Below are positions 9,981 to 16,628 of a stretch of DNA of 27,689 nucleotides, piece by piece; the first letter of the stretch is position 1, and each line of letters begins with the position of its first letter. The stretch is from a virus. The notes beneath the pieces were generated by a model that did no database searches, was not told the DNA's origin, and saw only the letters and a program-made list of their open reading frames with translations. The stretch lies in the IMG/VR virus record IMGVR_UViG_3300030102_005877, positions 1 through 27,689 of that record. One strand, 5' to 3'. A program made the position numbers and the translations under genes.

Positions 9981-10343
9981 ATGGCAACGATTACTGGATT
10001 ATCTACCCACGTTGGGCAGATTGTTAAACAAATTGATACCACTGTAGGCGGCACTGACGTAGACGTCATCGGTCCAGTTTTTGAGCTTTTTCACAAGAAA
10101 GAAGTCACCGTTGCGATTCTAAACGTCAGCGGTAAATCGATCAAAGATATTAAGCTTATGCGAATCTTTAGCAATGGCGACGCATCTCAGGAGTCAATTT
10201 CTGCCGATTCTGTTACAGCCACCAATGGCGTCACGTTTGCAGTCAGTTACAACATTCCCAAGTTTCGCATTGATTACACCGTTGAGCGGAGTGGCTCGTC
10301 AGGGAGCAATTCGACGCTTGTGGAAGTCGAAGGAGGCTACTGA
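9981..10343 (+). CDS. Small beta-rich structural protein of unknown function
   Basis: A 120-residue protein starting 1 bp after the previous stop, with GGAGG six bases before ATG 9981. It is rich in Val/Ile/Thr/Ser with alternating patterns that suggest a beta sandwich (KKEVTVAILNVSGKSIKD, then a central acidic loop), and has no membrane segment. Its TGA overlaps the next ATG. It sits just before another small beta-rich protein and the LamG-domain protein, so it may be a tail decoration or fibre-attachment protein. I do not recognise the family. Confidence 0.6.
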   Translation: MATITGLSTHVGQIVKQIDTTVGGTDVDVIGPVFELFHKKEVTVAILNVSGKSIKDIKLMRIFSNGDASQESISADSVTATNGVTFAVSYNIPKFRIDYTVERSGSSGSNSTLVEVEGGY

Positions 10344-10738
10344 TGACTCAGACAGTTGTACACGTACCCGCCAGCGAGGGCGGTGGTGGCGGCGGCAAGA
10401 TGGGCGAAGGCGACTTCTTCAGTGCTACTGCCGGGGGCAATATCACCATCGACTTATCTAAGGGCTATTATCAGCGCATCACTTTAAACGCGGCTATCAC
10501 CGATGTGGCGTTCTCTGCGGTGCCTGCCAGTGAAGGACGCTCGGTGGTTGTGGATTTTATTCAACCCAGTTCTGGCACCACCTACGGCGCATCATTCCCT
10601 GGCATCAAGTTCGACTCTGGTATTGCACCGACACTGAGCACCGGCAATAGTGACATAGACCGCATTGCTTTTGACCTCATTAACGATGGCTCGACCACTA
10701 CCGAATATGGCCACGTGCTCGGCTTGGATATGCAGTAA
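10343..10738 (+). CDS. Small beta-rich, Gly-loop protein, probable tail/fibre accessory
   Basis: A 131-residue protein with AAGGAGG six bases before ATG 10343, overlapping the upstream stop as TGATG. The N-terminus has a six-glycine run (residues 14-19) and an acidic turn. The remainder is beta-rich, with an ITIDLSKGYYQRITLNAAI pattern often seen in phage receptor-binding or fibre-tip proteins. There is no signal peptide, membrane helix or catalytic motif. Its stop overlaps the start of the large LamG protein as TAATG, so the two are probably translationally coupled. A direct role in the adsorption apparatus is inferred. Confidence 0.6.
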   Translation: MTQTVVHVPASEGGGGGGKMGEGDFFSATAGGNITIDLSKGYYQRITLNAAITDVAFSAVPASEGRSVVVDFIQPSSGTTYGASFPGIKFDSGIAPTLSTGNSDIDRIAFDLINDGSTTTEYGHVLGLDMQ

Positions 10739-13700
10739 TGGCACCACCGAAGGACATAGCCAGGAGCTACCCCAAGCGCGGAATTACGGCTGACGTAGGT
10801 TTTCGGAGTGAGCCGAAGTTTTGTGGTGATGGGTCAATCGAGTTAAATGGGTCTAACCAATACCTAAACGCGGAGCTTAGTTCGGCGCTCGGTAATTCAT
10901 TTACAATCATGGCATGGGTAAAGCGTTTGGCAGGGTCAGCTTTCCAATACATATTTGACACGGGTAACTTCACGGTCTCTGGCGGGGAGATTTCACTTGC
11001 AATTAACTTCAGCAATAACCTTTACTTTTATGATGGATCGGGATCCGTAACTACGACGACGTTTAACGTAGACCTTGCCACATGGCATCACGTAGCAATA
11101 GCAGTTGCTCCCGGTTCTGGGAATCTTAAGATTTACGCAGATGGGATAGACGTAACTCCAACACATAGCGCCAACATAAACATTACTGATACCACTTTTG
11201 AGATAGGTCGTCACATAGGTGCTAACTTCTACCTGGATGGCCGGATTAGTGATGTAAGAATCTATGATGAGACATTGACACAAGATCAGATACGAGAGCT
11301 TCGGAATAATCCAGGTCAAACGATCCCGACAGGTCTCACGAGCGCGGACCTCATTCATCGATATTTACTTGAGACCGACACAAACGACAGCGGCGCAACC
11401 GGCAACAACCTGACAGCCAATAACTCACCATCTTTTAGTGTAGATCGTCCCCAACTACCGCGCGGTCTTGATTTGACCGGTGGCTTCAAGTCTCCGTCAC
11501 TAACCTTTAACGGTCAGTGTGCAAACTTCAACGGAACCAATCAAGGTGCGCACGTCTCGAATAGCTATAACTGCGCAGCAAGCGGGGCAAAGACTACGAT
11601 CGCGGCATGGTTCAATAGTAGAGATCTCACTTTATCAAGTAATCAAACAATCGCTTGTATCGCGGTCAGTAATACAAATTCTCGCATTGGTATTTATACG
11701 ACTGCGACAGGTGAAGTCGGTGCAAGCGCTGGCCTTAGCTCTGGCTTCGTCAAAGTATCGACGGGCAATGTACTAAAAGAAAACCGCTGGTATTTTGTGG
11801 CGGCGACATTGGACGCCGACAGCGCAGCCATTAAGATTTATGTCGATGGCTTAGAATTTAATCAAAGCCCTACTTCAGGATTAGGCGGTACCGATAACAC
11901 TTTCGAGGTTGGGTTTCGAGAAAACAGTGGGTCAGGGCTACAGCACTTTGACGGACGCCTTGCAAATGTAATGGTGATTGAAGACGTGTTGACTCAATCT
12001 GAAGTTGTCGAGTTGATGCGTGATACGACTTACGCGAAAGCTCAGACATTCGGTACCGTGAATCGCTTCTACACGTTTGCGTCTAATCTCAACGACTCAA
12101 CGGGAAGCCACAACCTAACAGGTGTTAACTCTCCGACGTTCACAACCATCCCAGCGAATCCCACGCGGTTGATTGACCCTAGCAGAGGCGCGGCTCAGGC
12201 TAGATGCTTCACGGGCAGGGCGGTTGATTTCGATGGGTCGGCTGACTACTTAGATATTGGCCAAAAGCACTTCGGCACGGGCGACTTTTCAATTTCGCTT
12301 TGGTTTTACGACCGGCAATCAAGCGGCGGGAACAGAAGCCTTTTCTCTAAAGGGACCTTTAACACTGTGGGCGGGTTGCTTCTTTATAATGTTTATGGAG
12401 CGACGGCGGCAGATCAATACATTTTGTTTCGAAATGACGCCCAAGCAACAGGCAGCTTTGATGATCGAATCACTATTACTTCCAAAGCTGAACCAAATGT
12501 ATGGCACCACATCGCGGTAACTAGAACCGGTGGGACTGTTAAAGGCTATTTTGATGGCAAGCTGACGGCCAGTAGCACAAACTTTAATCCCGCGTGGGAT
12601 ATTAACGTCGCGCAAAACTCTTTCATTGGAGCCCGTGACCCTTCCAGTCCTGGCTCGTTTTGGGATGGCTTTATCTCATCGGTGAAGGTTTGGGACACTG
12701 TGTTGACTGATGCTCAAGTCGCGGAGCAGTTTCATAATCCCGAGCAAGTATTGCCTACTGGAACCAGTGCCAGCAACCTAGACCGGTACTACCCACTAAG
12801 CGATTACAATGATGCAGGCGGCACTGGCGGGCGACACTTCCAAGATATAGGCGCAGATGGCGAACCAGCGGAAGATAAAGGCTCGGCCTCTATGGAGTTC
12901 GCTCAACCTGTACCGTGTCCGCAATTGGGATTACAGCAGAGTGCGACTCGCTTAAGGTTTCCTACAACCACTAACAACTACGTTCAAGCGTCAATCAGCG
13001 CGGTCGGCGCAAACTTCACTTTGTCTTATTGGGTTCAGCCGTTCTCGTTGCATACTGGTCTTTTGTATCAAAGCACATCAGGATTGCAGCAGGTTTACAT
13101 ACATAGTTCAGGGAATGTTCAGGTCTACCAAATTAACGGAGTTTACGCAGGTTCAGAGACATACACAGCGGGCGACTGGCTTCATGTTGTGGTGACTACC
13201 GATGGGCTATATGTGAATGGTGCTTTTGATGAAGCCCAAACGGGCGCTAGTGGGTTGAATCAAAGTGGCATAAGAATAGGTGCGGATGCAACTTCACCGA
13301 ATACAAACTTTGGATTCAACGGTATCATAGCAAGCGTGGGCGTTTGGAATGAGGCTATTACTGCGTCAGAGGTTTCTGCCCTCTATGCGCAGGGTCAAGG
13401 CCACGACCCAAGGATCGACACAGGAAACTACACGTCCAGCGCCAACCTTATAAACCTTTGGCTTATGGATGATCTGACGACAGTTGTTGACCGCGCCGGT
13501 TCTTCAAACGCGACGGTGACTGGTTCAGCTTTTACAGCCGCATCCTTCCCAGAAAACGCCAGCGGCTCGACGCTTGTTGGTGATTTCTCGCTTAAGCGTA
13601 AGGGTGTTAGTGTTTTGAATCCGACGGGAACACCAACTAGCTCTTTGGTTCAATCTGCCATCATTTCAAATGATGGATCTCTAAGCCCTGACCCGTCAAA

Positions 13701-14202
13701 GGGTGGTTACTCTTTCTCGGCATTTATTCGGTTCGAGCAAGCGTCAGGGTCATCGCCTTGGTTCCCGATGATGTTTTCCGGTACGAATTATTTGACCGGT
13801 TCCAAAAGGTTTATCTTGAACTTTGGGGACAACTCCGTTGCCGCAAACGCTCCAGGAATAACGATAAGCGACGGGTCAACTCCAAGAGACTATAATTGGC
13901 CGTCGGTCTTGTCTAACCCGGAAGAGTGGCATCAGTTGGCGTTTACAATTGATTACTCCACTTCTCCAAATACGACATTTAGACTCTATCTGGATGGAGC
14001 GCTGGTGAGCACTCAGGCGACTCACGCACATTCTGCGTTTGATCCAGGCGATATTATCGTTGGTTCATACACTTCGGCTAATGGCAACTTTCCCGGCGCG
14101 ATTGCTTGTTTCAAAATGTATCAGGCTAAACTCAGCGACAACGAAATAAAGCAAATCTACAACTCCGATTTACGTCTCATAAAAGGATTAGCAAATGAGT
14201 AG
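10738..14202 (+). CDS. Tail adhesin with five tandem LamG-like (concanavalin A-type) domains
   Basis: A 1154-residue protein. Five repeats can be followed by the recurring order of a first strand like SIELNGSNQYL or AVDFDGSADYLDIG, a core SFTIMAWVKR / SISLWFYD, then WHHVAIAV / WYFVAATL / WHHIAVTR / WLHVVVTT / WHQLAFTI, then IYADGI / IYVDGL / GYFDGK / LYVNGA / LYLDGA, then an FEIG/FIGA/IRIG strand and an ISDVRIYDETLT-type closing helix. Approximate bounds are residues 33-190, 260-430, 494-665, 737-885 and 945-1150. This is the Laminin_G_3 / LamG-like jelly-roll fold, which in phages usually binds cell-surface glycans. There is no enzyme motif. It is probably the main receptor-binding protein, and it overlaps the next gene by 8 bp. 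Confidence 0.85.
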   Translation: MAPPKDIARSYPKRGITADVGFRSEPKFCGDGSIELNGSNQYLNAELSSALGNSFTIMAWVKRLAGSAFQYIFDTGNFTVSGGEISLAINFSNNLYFYDGSGSVTTTTFNVDLATWHHVAIAVAPGSGNLKIYADGIDVTPTHSANINITDTTFEIGRHIGANFYLDGRISDVRIYDETLTQDQIRELRNNPGQTIPTGLTSADLIHRYLLETDTNDSGATGNNLTANNSPSFSVDRPQLPRGLDLTGGFKSPSLTFNGQCANFNGTNQGAHVSNSYNCAASGAKTTIAAWFNSRDLTLSSNQTIACIAVSNTNSRIGIYTTATGEVGASAGLSSGFVKVSTGNVLKENRWYFVAATLDADSAAIKIYVDGLEFNQSPTSGLGGTDNTFEVGFRENSGSGLQHFDGRLANVMVIEDVLTQSEVVELMRDTTYAKAQTFGTVNRFYTFASNLNDSTGSHNLTGVNSPTFTTIPANPTRLIDPSRGAAQARCFTGRAVDFDGSADYLDIGQKHFGTGDFSISLWFYDRQSSGGNRSLFSKGTFNTVGGLLLYNVYGATAADQYILFRNDAQATGSFDDRITITSKAEPNVWHHIAVTRTGGTVKGYFDGKLTASSTNFNPAWDINVAQNSFIGARDPSSPGSFWDGFISSVKVWDTVLTDAQVAEQFHNPEQVLPTGTSASNLDRYYPLSDYNDAGGTGGRHFQDIGADGEPAEDKGSASMEFAQPVPCPQLGLQQSATRLRFPTTTNNYVQASISAVGANFTLSYWVQPFSLHTGLLYQSTSGLQQVYIHSSGNVQVYQINGVYAGSETYTAGDWLHVVVTTDGLYVNGAFDEAQTGASGLNQSGIRIGADATSPNTNFGFNGIIASVGVWNEAITASEVSALYAQGQGHDPRIDTGNYTSSANLINLWLMDDLTTVVDRAGSSNATVTGSAFTAASFPENASGSTLVGDFSLKRKGVSVLNPTGTPTSSLVQSAIISNDGSLSPDPSKGGYSFSAFIRFEQASGSSPWFPMMFSGTNYLTGSKRFILNFGDNSVAANAPGITISDGSTPRDYNWPSVLSNPEEWHQLAFTIDYSTSPNTTFRLYLDGALVSTQATHAHSAFDPGDIIVGSYTSANGNFPGAIACFKMYQAKLSDNEIKQIYNSDLRLIKGLANE

Positions 14203-14533
14203 TGGAACATGGGTGTACGTATTAGTGCCGGTGGGCGATCTCGACACGGACCTGCCGTCCTCAGTGTCGCGTTTTGACTATCAAACATGGCCAGAACCTG
14301 AAGGCGAACCGGTGATGGTTCATCCGACCTACCGAACCTCGGCAGAATACAACCAAGCCAATTGCGCCCTTGGTGCCAGCGATGGCGTCCATACGATTTG
14401 GAAGTGCAACAGCCCCACGCTGATGGCTGGCGGCGACTTAGACGCATTCCGTGCAACTGGCTGGACGATCTACACTCAGCCCGAGGCGGCTGAGTGGGCC
14501 GGCAATGTCCCGCCACCGGATGATGGAGACTGA
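14195..14533 (+). CDS. Small protein downstream of the LamG adhesin, unknown function
   Basis: A 112-residue protein with ATG at 14195 inside the last codons of the LamG gene (8 bp overlap) and AAAAGGA upstream. It is acidic and Trp/Tyr/Pro-rich with an extended Pro-Asp C-terminus (VPPPDDGD), and has no membrane segment. The tight coupling to the adhesin suggests a fibre chaperone or tip component, but nothing in the sequence proves it. The family is not recognised. Confidence 0.55.
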   Translation: MSSGTWVYVLVPVGDLDTDLPSSVSRFDYQTWPEPEGEPVMVHPTYRTSAEYNQANCALGASDGVHTIWKCNSPTLMAGGDLDAFRATGWTIYTQPEAAEWAGNVPPPDDGD

Positions 14534-14534
14534 C

Positions 14535-14843
14535 ATGGAGGAGACGCTTGCCAGTGGAGGTATCACCGGCTTGCTGACTATGGCCATGTTGTTGGCAATG
14601 CGCGTGTACGAGGCGAGAAAAGCGAAAGCCAATGGGGGCTCGACGTATGACAACATCAAGCAGAATCAAGGAACTTTGCGGATTCTTGAGGAGCGCAATC
14701 AAAGAGTCGAGCAAGATGTAGCAGAGCTTCGAGAGAAGCAGAAAACAATGCACCGGGATTTGTGTGAGTTTCGAGAAGAGTTTCGCGAGTTCCTAGCATT
14801 TCAAAGGGGGATTGAACATGCCAAACGTCAAGGGAAAGACTAA
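14535..14843 (+). CDS. Single-TM coiled-coil protein of the lysis cassette (spanin- or holin-like)
   Basis: A 102-residue protein. ATG 14535 is chosen because GGAG at 14525-14528 is 6 nt upstream and the start lies 1 nt after the previous stop; ATGs at 14520 and 14523 are in frame but lie in the upstream gene. Residues 8-24 (GGITGLLTMAMLLAMRV) form a short membrane helix, followed by basic residues and a long charged coiled coil at about 45-95 (LEERNQRVEQDVAELREKQK). One N-terminal TM plus coiled coil resembles inner-membrane spanins (Rz-like) and some accessory holins. The C-terminus overlaps the start of the two-TM holin-like gene. No signal-cleavage site is evident. Which role it plays is inferred from topology and context. 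Confidence 0.6.
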   Translation: MEETLASGGITGLLTMAMLLAMRVYEARKAKANGGSTYDNIKQNQGTLRILEERNQRVEQDVAELREKQKTMHRDLCEFREEFREFLAFQRGIEHAKRQGKD

Positions 14844-15087
14844 CGGCCTCAAGTCATCGGAGTTTCTAGTAACCGTCTGCGGGCTAATCCTGGGACTCGG
14901 AATGGCAATCGCAGAGCAAGTGCTAGGTGATGGTCATGCTGGTTGGCTCAGTGCGGTAGGTGGCGTCATCGCTGCGATCTGCGGCGGTAGCTACAACCTG
15001 TCTCGCGCTAGAGTAAAGGCGGCTCTAGCGGGCGCAGAAGCGGTTGCTGAAGCGGGAAAGTCGCAAGCCAGCTCACCCAAGGACTGA
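14818..15087 (+). CDS. Holin-like two-TM membrane protein (zero-frame product)
   Basis: An 89-residue protein. ATG 14818 is chosen because a G run at 14806-14810 is 7 nt upstream; a TTG at 14812 is less likely. Residues 1-15 are basic and polar. Residues 16-35 and 41-60 are hydrophobic helices separated by an acidic turn (LGDGHAG), and a basic then Ala-rich helix follows (SRARVKAALAGAEAVAEA). Small two-TM proteins next to an endolysin gene are typical phage holins that permeabilise the inner membrane. The stop at 15085 gives this short form. The gene also carries a slippery heptamer at 15054-15060 that would extend it in the -1 frame (see the frameshift product). Confidence 0.7.
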   Translation: MPNVKGKTNGLKSSEFLVTVCGLILGLGMAIAEQVLGDGHAGWLSAVGGVIAAICGGSYNLSRARVKAALAGAEAVAEAGKSQASSPKD

Positions 15088-15281
15088 CCAGTGCGTTGGC
15101 GGCGGTTCCAAAAGACAATGGCCTGGACCTCGGTATTGGCATCATTAAGCGCCATGGTAAGCTTCGTGGCAGTTTGTCTGCTGCTGCGAAAATCAATGAG
15201 ACCGTTTCACTCGTCGCAAACGCACACGCAGCGTCGACCCAGGACTGGGCCGCTATGGCCGGACTGAAAGTGAGGTGGTGA
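14818..15281 (+). CDS. Predicted -1 frameshift product: holin-like domain fused to YadA-type OM anchor
   Basis: If ribosomes slip back one base on G GGA AAG (15054-15060), reading continues from GTC at 15060 to the TGA at 15279, giving 81 + 73 = 154 residues. The -1 part starts with a short helix (QLTQGLTSALAAVP). Four alternating strands follow, about residues 103-111, 115-126, 128-140 and 143-154, and the protein ends G149-L-K-V152-R-W154, which fits the outer-membrane beta-signal G-x-x-hydrophobic-x-aromatic. Helix plus four strands ending in Trp is the layout of the YadA trimeric autotransporter anchor. The -1 frame has no good independent start: only a TTG at 15096, without a well-placed Shine-Dalgarno, which would lose the helix. 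The TGA at 15048 lies just upstream of the heptamer. Frameshifting and membrane insertion are predictions. Confidence 0.6.
15054..15100 (+). promoter_or_regulatory. Candidate -1 ribosomal frameshift signal: slippery heptamer plus stem
   Basis: GGGAAAG at 15054-15060 is read in the holin frame as G GGA AAG, the X XXY YYZ pattern; the same heptamer is known from the lambda G/T tail-chaperone frameshift. A 6-nt spacer follows, then GCCAGC (15067-15072), which can pair with GTTGGC (15095-15100) through five Watson-Crick pairs and one G-U. After a one-base mismatch the stem continues as CAC (15074-15076) with GTG (15091-15093). Spacing and geometry are typical for a stimulatory hairpin. Confidence 0.6.
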
Positions 15282-15282
15282 G

Positions 15283-15570
15283 ATGGCAAAAGGCAAAGGC
15301 ATGAAGGGCCACACGATTAAGGGTGGCCATAAGCGTCCTACGAAGAAGGGCGCAGGCATGACCAAGAAGGGGATTGCCAAGTACCGTAGGGACAACCCTG
15401 GCTCTAAGCTCAAGGGTGCGGTGACTGGTAAAGTCAAGAAAGGCAGCAAGGCCGCCAAGCGACGCAAGTCTTATTGCGCTCGCAGTGCTGGCCAGATGAA
15501 AAAATTCCCCAAGGCTGCGAAGAATCCCAATTCGAGACTACGCCAGGCGCGTAAGCGGTGGAAGTGCTGA
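15283..15570 (+). CDS. Small, very basic Cys-containing conserved phage protein
   Basis: A 95-residue protein, roughly one third Lys/Arg, with ATG 15283 just after the -1 frame stop and a GAGGTGGTGAG ribosome-binding region. The middle and end (residues 26-95) carry a pattern I recognise from small proteins of marine phages: GMTKKGIAKYRRDNPGSKL, then GSKAAKRRKSYCARS, then SRLRQARKRWKC. I believe Pfam lists it as DUF6321, but I cannot confirm the number. Two conserved cysteines (C65, C95) could form a disulphide or metal site. Nucleic-acid binding is likely from charge alone. It is the first of four very basic small genes around the endolysin. Confidence 0.7.
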   Translation: MAKGKGMKGHTIKGGHKRPTKKGAGMTKKGIAKYRRDNPGSKLKGAVTGKVKKGSKAAKRRKSYCARSAGQMKKFPKAAKNPNSRLRQARKRWKC

Positions 15571-16031
15571 TGAAGCTGACGCCACACTTCTCCTGGAATG
15601 AGATGACGCGAACTTCGTACAAACGATTCTTTGATGAGAATCGGAGAGAGGCGCGCAACTATGCGTGCGCTATTTATTTGACCGCCAACATGATGGAGCG
15701 AGTTCGGTCTCTCATTAGGTCCCCAATCAAGGTAACCAGTGGGTTTAGGTGTGAGGACTTGAACTCGGCCATTGGAGGTTCAAAGTTATCCCAGCACCGC
15801 CGAGGCGAGGCTTGCGATTTCCAGCCCTACAAATGCACGATCGAAGAAGCCTTTGAGAAGATTGCCATCGAGGTGCGTGAGAAGCGTTTAAACGTCGGTC
15901 AACTGCTCCTGGAGCGAGGGTGGATTCATATCAGCCTTGGGCATCCGACCGCTCGCCCGGAGAATCGACAGAATGAAATTGGTCACCAAGAACCTGATGG
16001 CCGCGTGATTATTGATGAAAGGATCAGGTGA
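15570..16031 (+). CDS. Endolysin, zinc D-Ala-D-Ala carboxypeptidase-like (Peptidase M15A)
   Basis: A 153-residue protein. ATG 15570 overlaps the previous stop (TGATG) and has GGA 7 nt upstream; an in-frame GTG at 15558 is the alternative. The N-terminus HFSWNEMTRTSY resembles the start of the Peptidase_M15_3 family. The signature SGFRCEDLNSAIGGSKLSQH leads to H76-RRGEAC-D83, and WIHISL supplies H120, giving the zinc triad His-Asp-His; E115 is a plausible catalytic acid. The enzyme would cleave peptide bonds in peptidoglycan stem peptides. There is no signal peptide or TM, so it needs the holin to reach its substrate. Length fits single-domain M15 endolysins. Confidence 0.85.
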   Translation: MKLTPHFSWNEMTRTSYKRFFDENRREARNYACAIYLTANMMERVRSLIRSPIKVTSGFRCEDLNSAIGGSKLSQHRRGEACDFQPYKCTIEEAFEKIAIEVREKRLNVGQLLLERGWIHISLGHPTARPENRQNEIGHQEPDGRVIIDERIR

Positions 16032-16219
16032 TGGCAACGAAGAATGTACCGACAGACAAAGCAAAGTGGTCCAGAGCCAAAGCTAAAGCTCGTGCTAAAT
16101 TTGATGTTTATCCATCCGCATACGCCAACGCATACGCCGTTAAGGAGTACAAGAAGATGGGCGGTTCGTGGCGCACCCAGAAGACCAGCACCAAGCGTAA
16201 GCGCAAGGCCAGTAAGTGA
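16031..16219 (+). CDS. Small basic conserved phage protein (FDVYPSAYAN motif)
   Basis: A 62-residue protein. ATG 16031 overlaps the endolysin stop and has GAAAGGA at 16017-16023, 7 nt upstream. Residues 5-45 read VPTDKAKWSRAKAKARAKF, then DVYPSAYANAYAVKEYKKMG, a pattern found in small proteins of cyanophages, other marine phages and some large viruses. The C-terminus is a basic tail (TKRKRKASK). Its function is unknown. It is tightly coupled to its neighbours by start/stop overlaps. Confidence 0.7.
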   Translation: MATKNVPTDKAKWSRAKAKARAKFDVYPSAYANAYAVKEYKKMGGSWRTQKTSTKRKRKASK

Positions 16220-16482
16220 TGGCTAAGACGGGCCTGAAGAAGTGGTTTGCCGAAGAGTGGGTAGACATCAGCCGCAAGAAGAAAGACGGCTCACACCCTT
16301 CCTGTGGCCGCAAGAAGGCCGGTGGTAAGGGCTATCCGAAGTGCGTGCCGAAAGCCAAAGCCAAGCGCATGACCAAGGCGCAGAAAGCATCCGCAGTAAA
16401 GCGTAAGCGTAAGGCTGGTCTCCCCAGTGGTGGCAAGCCTCGCAATGTTTCAACATTCAAGAAAACAAGGAAGAAAAAGTGA
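16219..16482 (+). CDS. Small basic two-Cys conserved phage protein (KKWFAEEWVD motif)
   Basis: An 87-residue protein with ATG 16219 overlapping the previous TGA; an in-frame GTG at 16216 is also possible. It starts KTGLKKWFAEEWVDISRKKK, then has C29-GRKKA and YPK-C42-VPKAKAKRMT, and ends in a Lys/Arg-rich tail. This KWF...WVD...CGRK...YPKCVP layout recurs in small proteins of marine phages and some nucleocytoplasmic viruses. The Cys pair may be structural. The biochemical role is unknown; nucleic-acid contact is suggested only by charge. Confidence 0.7.
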   Translation: MAKTGLKKWFAEEWVDISRKKKDGSHPSCGRKKAGGKGYPKCVPKAKAKRMTKAQKASAVKRKRKAGLPSGGKPRNVSTFKKTRKKK

Positions 16483-16628
16483 AGAAAAAAATGCCACCGC
16501 AGTTACTTAAGAAGTTTAAGGCAGCAGCGTCAAAGAAGAAGACCGCCAAGAATGGCGCATCTTCTGTCTCTAACAAAGATGTCGCTATGAAGAAGAAGTC
16601 TCGGAAGAAGGTGGCTCGGAAGAAATAG
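16479..16628 (+). CDS. Tiny very basic protein, GTG start
   Basis: A 49-residue Lys-rich reading frame (MKKKMPPQLLKKFKAAASKK at the start, KKKSRKKVARKK at the end). GTG 16479 overlaps the previous stop as GTGA and has AAGGA at 16467-16471, 7 nt upstream, so it is preferred over the ATG at 16491, which would be 19 nt away. It is the last plus-strand gene before the strand switch, and its 3' end overlaps the convergent minus-strand gene by 44 bp. Size and composition match the three basic genes upstream. Function is unknown. Confidence 0.55.
   Translation: MKKKMPPQLLKKFKAAASKKKTAKNGASSVSNKDVAMKKKSRKKVARKK

Noticed and set aside
14157-14753. 198-codon open frame on the minus strand.
   Set aside because: It is antisense to three well-supported plus-strand genes, with no ribosome-binding site and atypical composition.
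15091-15267. A GTG-started 58-residue frame with a hydrophobic segment, with AAGGA 7 nt upstream, overlapping the YadA-like -1 frame.
   Set aside because: It has a plausible ribosome-binding site and TM, so an Rz1-like nested gene was considered. However it has no lipobox, a low-complexity basic tail, and lies wholly over a frame with clear protein-family character. It is probably a by-product of that frame.
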